Source of the DNA: Flavobacteriales bacterium
Lineage (GTDB): Bacteria > Bacteroidota > Bacteroidia > Flavobacteriales_F > PHOS-HE28
NCBI GenBank assembly: GCA_016715895.1
Contig: JADJXH010000003.1
Span: 372,001-436,000 of the forward strand
DNA length: 64,000 bases
Direction of reading: 5' to 3'
The position numbers were made by a program, and so were the translations under genes. Of this stretch, positions 59,415 to 64,000 are shown one piece after another; position 1 is the first letter of the stretch, and each line of letters opens with the position of its first letter. The notes below the pieces were generated by a model that saw nothing but the letters and a program-made list of their open reading frames with translations, had not been told where the DNA came from and made no database searches.

Positions 59415-62378
59415 TCAGCGGCGCACCACAAGGCGCTCGGTCAGCACACGGTCACCCGCCGTGAGGCGCACGACATAGAGGCCGGTGGGCAGCTGCTGGT
59501 CCATGGCGATGGTCCGTTCCACGCGGCCGGCCTGCACGGCAAGCCCGGTGGACAGCACCAGGCGGCCCTGCCCGTCGATGACGTCAAGCACGGCGTTGGT
59601 CGTGGTGGCACCGAGGTCGCTGAGGCGGATCGCCAAGCTGTTGCCGTCGTTCGGGTTGGGGAAGACGGCGAAGGCGGGAGAACCGCTCTCGAGAAGGGTG
59701 CCGGTGCGGAACTCCACCGGGGCGCCGATGGTGACCTCGCACACATCACCGGCCGGGCAGAAGGAGGCCGCATTGTCCAAGCTCGCCTGAACGGTCACCG
59801 CATAGGTGACGCCGTCCAGCAATGGCAGGGTGGCCCAGTTCAGCAGCAGGTTGGTGCTGGTGATGGTGATCTGGCGCACGAAGCCGCCGCCGTCCGCTTC
59901 GAACCGGAAGCGGTAGTGCGTGGCGCCCGCCACCGGATAGCAGTGCACCTTGTCGGAGCTGCCGAACTCACGCGTCACCCCGCAGGAGAAGTTGGCGTTG
60001 TTGGGGTTGTCGATGAGCTTGGTGGCCGGGCAGGTGATGGCCGGGCTGGGGATGCGGAACCGGCAGGCGGGACCGAACTCGTTGTCCACCCCGTTCACAC
60101 GGCTGCGGATGCGCACGTTGAGCAGGCGGTTGGTGGGCAGGGGCAGGGTGACGATGCTGCTCAGTTTCAGGTGGCAGGCGCGGGTGGCGTTGGCCGGACC
60201 GAACCCGCCGCTGGTGGCGTGGTTGCGGAAGATGCGGCGGCTGTAGCCTCCATCGGCATCGAAGAACCAGAACTGGTAGCCGTCATCGGTCTGGTCACCC
60301 ACGGTCCACTCCGCGCTCACGTCCGGGTTCTCGGTGGCCACGATCACGTCGTTGGGCAGCCAGTCCTCCTTGTCGCACTGCTGGAAGATGGGCCGGTCGA
60401 AGCCCACCGGCACGCAGAAGGGGTTGTTGGCCGAGCCGGTGGCGTTGTAGGTGCCATCGCTGTCCAGCACGCGCTGGCCCGTTGCGTCGGCCAGGATGTA
60501 ACCGCCGGGTGCATCGATGCCGTCGCCGAAGCCGTCGAACATCACCAGTTCATAGCAGCCGTTGGGCAGGCAGCAGGCCTCGGTGATCGTGCTGAGCTGC
60601 TGGAAGTAGGGGCCGCCGGAGCACACCGTGGGGCCTCCGCCGGCCTCCTGGATCACCCAGGTGATCTCATCCGGATAGGTATCCGTGTTGATCGTCAACT
60701 CCATCTCGTTCTCCGTGCAGGGCGGGGGAGGCGTGCAGTCCTCGGTGATGCTGCCGATGGTGACGTTGCATTGGGCGTAGGTGTCGTGCGTCACGGTGAT
60801 GGACACCAGGTCCAGGTTGTTGAAGGTGCCGATGGTGTACACCCCGGTGCCGACGGCCGATTCGAAGTCGAAGTTGAGGTCGTTGAAGATGTCCACCGCG
60901 GCGCTGCTGCCCAGATCGGTCACGTTCACTACAATGTCCCACGTGAAGTCATCCACGCACACCGGGTTCACGGTGAAGGTGGGGGGCTCGCAGAGGCAGA
61001 ACTGGTTGGTGGCGATGTTCGCCTCACCGGGGGTCACGCAGCGCAGGCTGAAGTCCACATTGTTCTGGTCGGTGTCCACGCCGTCCGGGAAGCGGGACAG
61101 GCCCTGCTGCTCGTAGCTGGGGATCAGGGCGGGGTTGTCCTCCAGCCCCACGCCGCTTCCTTCGGTGTATCCAACGATATCGCCCTCATAGGTCATGGCA
61201 TCGAGCAGGGTGTTCGCCGGATCGAGCAAGGCCACGCCGTCAGGGGCGCCGTTCTGAATGAGGTTGGTGGCCGGGCTCACCTGGAGGTCGCAGTTGGCCA
61301 CGGCACTGCCGGTGCCACAGATCACATAGTAGTCACCGGCGGCCAGCGAGAAGCTCGGCAGCGTGAAGGTGGCGTAGGGCAGGCCGTTGGACCCGTTGAT
61401 CAACTGCACCTTCACCCCGGCCAGGTCCAGGGCCACCGCACCCGTGTTCTTGATCTCGACGAATTCCAAGGCGTCGGTCCCGTCCTGGTCGTAGTCCACC
61501 TCATTGATCAGCAGCACGGTGTAGTCCAGCGGCGGTTCGCAGGTGGGCGCCGGACCACTAACAGTGATCGCATCACACGGTGCGGTGAAGGTCACCGAGT
61601 AGGCGTCCGCGTCGCTGATGCCGCTCACCACGATGGTGCCGTTGGACACGGCAGCGGGATCGTCCCCGCCCACACTGCCAGTAACGCTGTTGTTCACCAC
61701 GGTGATGCCGGCCTGAACGCCGGAGTATGCGATGCTGAGGTCGTAAGTGTCGCCCGGGCCGGGGTTGGTGCTGTTGCAGGTGGCTGTAACCGTGCCGATC
61801 GTGATGCCACACGACGGGACCGAGAAGCTCTGGCCGTTGTTGAAGGCGCCGGGGGTGGCGGTGGCCTGCGCGGCCCACGTGAAGTTGCCATAGACCGTGC
61901 CTGTGCCGGTGAGCTGAAGCGACTGGCCTTCGACGTTACCGGGTTCGGACACACCGATATCCGTGCTGGTCTGACCATTGGCCGCGCCGGCGGTGGCGGT
62001 GAAGCTTCCCTCGTAGCTCAGGAACTGGATCACCACGCTGCTGCCGTTCACCAGGGCCACACCGTCGGGCGAGCCGTTCTGAAGGCCGCTGATCGGGGTC
62101 CAGACCACGCCATAGCCGCCGCCCAGATCGGGGATCGTCCCGCTCAGCGTGCCGATGGGGGTGTAGTTGGCGCCGCCCGAGCCATTATAGGGGATGATCG
62201 TCCATCCGGTGAGGTCGGTGCCGGCCGGGCCGGCGATCTCCACGCCTTCCCCGCTGTCGCCGCTGGCGTCGTCGTAGTGGATCTCGTTGATGAAGACGGT
62301 CTGCGCCGAAAGTGCACCGGCCGCTAGGAAGGCCGTCAGCAACGGTGCCATCCGTGCCGGTTGGGTCATGTGGCTCAT
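59415..62378 (-). CDS. lamin-tail-domain secreted protein with T9SS sorting tail
   Basis: This 987-residue protein has a signal peptide (MAPLLTAFLAAGALSAQ; ATGs at 62378, 62369 and 62351 are possible). Two lamin-tail domains (VFINEIHYDDASGDSGEGVE near the start and VLLINEVDYDQDGTDALEFV near residue 290) are each followed by GLQNGSPDGVALVNG-like and AAGDYYVICG strands. A Cys-rich middle follows (CCLPNGCYELVMFDGFGDG), then the type-A module FAVFPNPNDGNSLAIRLS...LPTGLYVVRLTAGDRVLTER. It is exported to the surface; function is not known, and adhesion or nuclease-accessory roles are possible. Confidence 0.85.
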   Translation of the reverse strand: MSHMTQPARMAPLLTAFLAAGALSAQTVFINEIHYDDASGDSGEGVEIAGPAGTDLTGWTIIPYNGSGGANYTPIGTLSGTIPDLGGGYGVVWTPISGLQNGSPDGVALVNGSSVVIQFLSYEGSFTATAGAANGQTSTDIGVSEPGNVEGQSLQLTGTGTVYGNFTWAAQATATPGAFNNGQSFSVPSCGITIGTVTATCNSTNPGPGDTYDLSIAYSGVQAGITVVNNSVTGSVGGDDPAAVSNGTIVVSGISDADAYSVTFTAPCDAITVSGPAPTCEPPLDYTVLLINEVDYDQDGTDALEFVEIKNTGAVALDLAGVKVQLINGSNGLPYATFTLPSFSLAAGDYYVICGTGSAVANCDLQVSPATNLIQNGAPDGVALLDPANTLLDAMTYEGDIVGYTEGSGVGLEDNPALIPSYEQQGLSRFPDGVDTDQNNVDFSLRCVTPGEANIATNQFCLCEPPTFTVNPVCVDDFTWDIVVNVTDLGSSAAVDIFNDLNFDFESAVGTGVYTIGTFNNLDLVSITVTHDTYAQCNVTIGSITEDCTPPPPCTENEMELTINTDTYPDEITWVIQEAGGGPTVCSGGPYFQQLSTITEACCLPNGCYELVMFDGFGDGIDAPGGYILADATGQRVLDSDGTYNATGSANNPFCVPVGFDRPIFQQCDKEDWLPNDVIVATENPDVSAEWTVGDQTDDGYQFWFFDADGGYSRRIFRNHATSGGFGPANATRACHLKLSSIVTLPLPTNRLLNVRIRSRVNGVDNEFGPACRFRIPSPAITCPATKLIDNPNNANFSCGVTREFGSSDKVHCYPVAGATHYRFRFEADGGGFVRQITITSTNLLLNWATLPLLDGVTYAVTVQASLDNAASFCPAGDVCEVTIGAPVEFRTGTLLESGSPAFAVFPNPNDGNSLAIRLSDLGATTTNAVLDVIDGQGRLVLSTGLAVQAGRVERTIAMDQQLPTGLYVVRLTAGDRVLTERLVVRR

Positions 62379-62508
62379 GGGTGAGGGTGTTTGGGTCAGG
62401 GATGCAAAGCTCGAACGGGAAAGTTAACCGGGATCTGGGGAACTGTTAACCCTGCGCGGCGTGTCCTGGATCGGGGCCAACCACTACTTTGCACCATCAC
62501 CCGACCCC

Positions 62509-64000
62509 ATGCGCATCGCCATCGCCCTTGTCGCCTCCCTGCTGGGGGCCGCCGCCGCAGGCCAGACCGTGCTCTACACGGAGAACTTCGAAACCGCGCC
62601 CACCTTCACGTTGAACACCACGGACGTCGGCTCCATCAGCGGTGGGGCGAACACGTGGCTCATCAACAGCACCTACGCGGGTGGCAATGGTGACGTGGAC
62701 TGCAGCGGGTTCACGGTCACCTTCACCATTCCATCCACTGCGGGCCAGCCCGGGGGGATCCAGCCGGCCAATGGGAACTACCTCCACACGGCGAGCACGG
62801 AGGCCGTGGCCGATGGCATCACCTGTTGCTCCTTCGCCGCCGCCGATGGGTTCTGCACCGACCCCGGCAACCACTTCGCCCGCATGAGCACGGACATCAG
62901 CACGCTGGGCCAGACCGATGTGACGCTCTCGTTCTGGTGGCTCTGCAATGGGGGCAACCAGAACTATGGTGAGGTGTACTACAGCACCAACGGTGGAAGC
63001 AGCTGGAACCTGATCACCACGCCCATCAGCCAGTATCGCAACCAACCGACGTGGACCCAGCAGAGCATCATGCTGCCGGCCTTCGACAACCAGGCCACGC
63101 TGCGGTTCGGCTACCGCTTCGTGAACGGCACCTCGTTGTTCGGTGGACAGGACCCCGGCTTCGGTATCGACAACATCCAGGTGAGCGCGGCGGGTGCGCA
63201 GCCGAACGCGTTGACCACCACCACGGTGAGCCCTGTTCAGGTGTGCGTGGGAGGCACCGTCCAAGTGGTGTACACGGCCACCGGTACCTGGGGGGGCGGC
63301 AACGTGTTCACCGCGGAGCTCAGCGATGCGTCCGGGAGCTTCGCCGCTCCTGTCGCGGTGGGCAGCATCGCCTCCACCACTCCGGTCCCGATCACGGCCA
63401 CCATCCCGCTGGGCACCCTGCCCGGCACCGGCTATCGCCTCCGGGTCACGGCGAGCACACCGGCGACCACGGGTGCGCCGAACGTCCAGGACATCACCAT
63501 CTCGGTGGGCAACAACGCGGGTGCGGGTGGCAACATCTTCATCTGCAAGAACACAGGGCTGTACACCTTGCTGAACGAACTGACCGGCTCTCCGGACAAT
63601 TGCGGCACCTGGACCGGTCCGAACGGGAACCCCTTCAATGGCGTGTTCGATTCGGCCAGCGACCCGGGCGGCTGTTACACCTACATGGTGGCCTGCAGCG
63701 TGGGTTGCCCGGCGGATGACACCGACCTGTGCATCACGCTCATCGACGGCGCCAATGCCGGGCAGGACGCCAGCGCGGCCGTGTGCAACGCCGACGGCGC
63801 CCAGAGCCTGTTCCCCTTCGTGGTGGGCGGGGACCTCACGGGTCTCTTCTTCGATGGGACGATACCCCTGGTGGAGACCCCGCAGGCGGCCGGCACGTAC
63901 GACCTGACGTATGTGGTGTATGGCCAGGGACCATGTCCCAACGACACGGCCTCGCTGGTGCTGGTGGTGTCGGACAGCGCGTGGGCAGGTGCGGGTGGAA
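62509..64000 (+). CDS. large secreted surface protein, N-terminal part (runs off window)
   Basis: The frame is open from ATG 62509 (signal MRIAIALVASLLGAAAAG) to the window end, 497 codons so far. A jelly-roll or MAM-like domain lies first (LYTENFETAPTFTLNTTDVG, SFWWLCNGGNQNYGEVYYST, FGIDNIQVSAAG). Ig-like domains follow (VCVGGTVQVVYTATGTWGGG, GTLPGTGYRLRVTAS), then Cys-containing repeat units (CGTWTGPNGNPFNGVF, AGTYDLTYVVYGQGPCPNDT). This build is typical of very large T9SS surface proteins. TACTTTG before the start resembles a -7 box. Confidence 0.85.
   Translation, partial: MRIAIALVASLLGAAAAGQTVLYTENFETAPTFTLNTTDVGSISGGANTWLINSTYAGGNGDVDCSGFTVTFTIPSTAGQPGGIQPANGNYLHTASTEAVADGITCCSFAAADGFCTDPGNHFARMSTDISTLGQTDVTLSFWWLCNGGNQNYGEVYYSTNGGSSWNLITTPISQYRNQPTWTQQSIMLPAFDNQATLRFGYRFVNGTSLFGGQDPGFGIDNIQVSAAGAQPNALTTTTVSPVQVCVGGTVQVVYTATGTWGGGNVFTAELSDASGSFAAPVAVGSIASTTPVPITATIPLGTLPGTGYRLRVTASTPATTGAPNVQDITISVGNNAGAGGNIFICKNTGLYTLLNELTGSPDNCGTWTGPNGNPFNGVFDSASDPGGCYTYMVACSVGCPADDTDLCITLIDGANAGQDASAAVCNADGAQSLFPFVVGGDLTGLFFDGTIPLVETPQAAGTYDLTYVVYGQGPCPNDTASLVLVVSDSAWAGAGG

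Noticed and set aside
59916..62327. 803-residue plus-strand open frame
   Set aside because: Antisense of the lamin-tail T9SS gene, which has a signal peptide, clear domains and a sorting tail on the other strand.

Overview
The window comes from a high-GC (roughly two-thirds G+C by eye) member of the Bacteroidota, most probably of the Flavobacteriales/Sphingobacteriales type. The indications are secreted proteins with type IX secretion (T9SS) C-terminal sorting modules, RHS-core proteins without YD shells, DUF349 and 7TMR-DISM families, lipoproteins, and promoters of the Bacteroidota form TTG-N19-TAnnTTTG. One exact example of that promoter lies at 22784-22813. No ribosomal or replication-origin genes are present.

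1-8.4 kb is ordinary chromosome: the end of a probable radical-SAM protein, a small membrane protein, a TPR lipoprotein, a FecCD-type ABC importer pair, mscL, a DUF6265-like lipoprotein, a thioesterase, a DUF349 coiled-coil protein and a PP2C/SpoIIE-type phosphatase. 8.5-15.3 kb is a phenylacetate degradation locus: paaABCD-(lipoprotein)-hicB-hicA-paaG on the minus strand and paaE divergent, with an extra enoyl-CoA hydratase. The hicBA toxin-antitoxin pair is stitched into the operon by 4-base overlaps, next to a 14-codon relic of another enoyl-CoA hydratase start. Every gap between paaA, B, C and D holds a different short-unit palindrome.

15.3-23.4 kb holds a signalling operon (ThiF-nitroreductase Rv1355c-type protein, acyltransferase-like protein, 7TMR-DISM histidine kinase, receiver-PAS-histidine kinase) and a divergent lone receiver. 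23.4-32.6 kb has an M1 peptidase, a flavin oxidoreductase, an EF-G-like GTPase, an outer-membrane barrel, a GNAT enzyme, a cobalamin riboswitch in front of a T9SS beta-propeller protein (a possible analogue of the B12-binding BtuG), and tRNA-Thr(CGU).

32.6-48.6 kb is an accessory island beginning directly after the tRNA: 85-base tandem repeats, 42-base repeats, a duplicated fibronectin-like gene, a DDE transposase and four RHS-core proteins with unrelated, AT-richer C-terminal tips. Three of the four are followed by a small membrane protein or lipoprotein (candidate immunity), and the fourth is frameshifted and has none. Two tips carry a phospholipase A2-like signature (Y-x-GPG loop and HDxxY), strongest in the protein at 40515-41669. 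A dispersed palindromic element sits at the 3' side of the cassettes. One cassette is in an overlapping operon with two paralogous transglutaminase-like proteins. This polymorphic-toxin-like array is the most interesting part of the window.

48.6-64 kb returns to core genes: a DAO-type oxidoreductase, a 1294-residue repeat protein, a thioredoxin-fold protein, prfC, a PQQ-type sugar dehydrogenase with a T9SS tail, a lamin-tail T9SS protein and the start of another large secreted protein running off the end.
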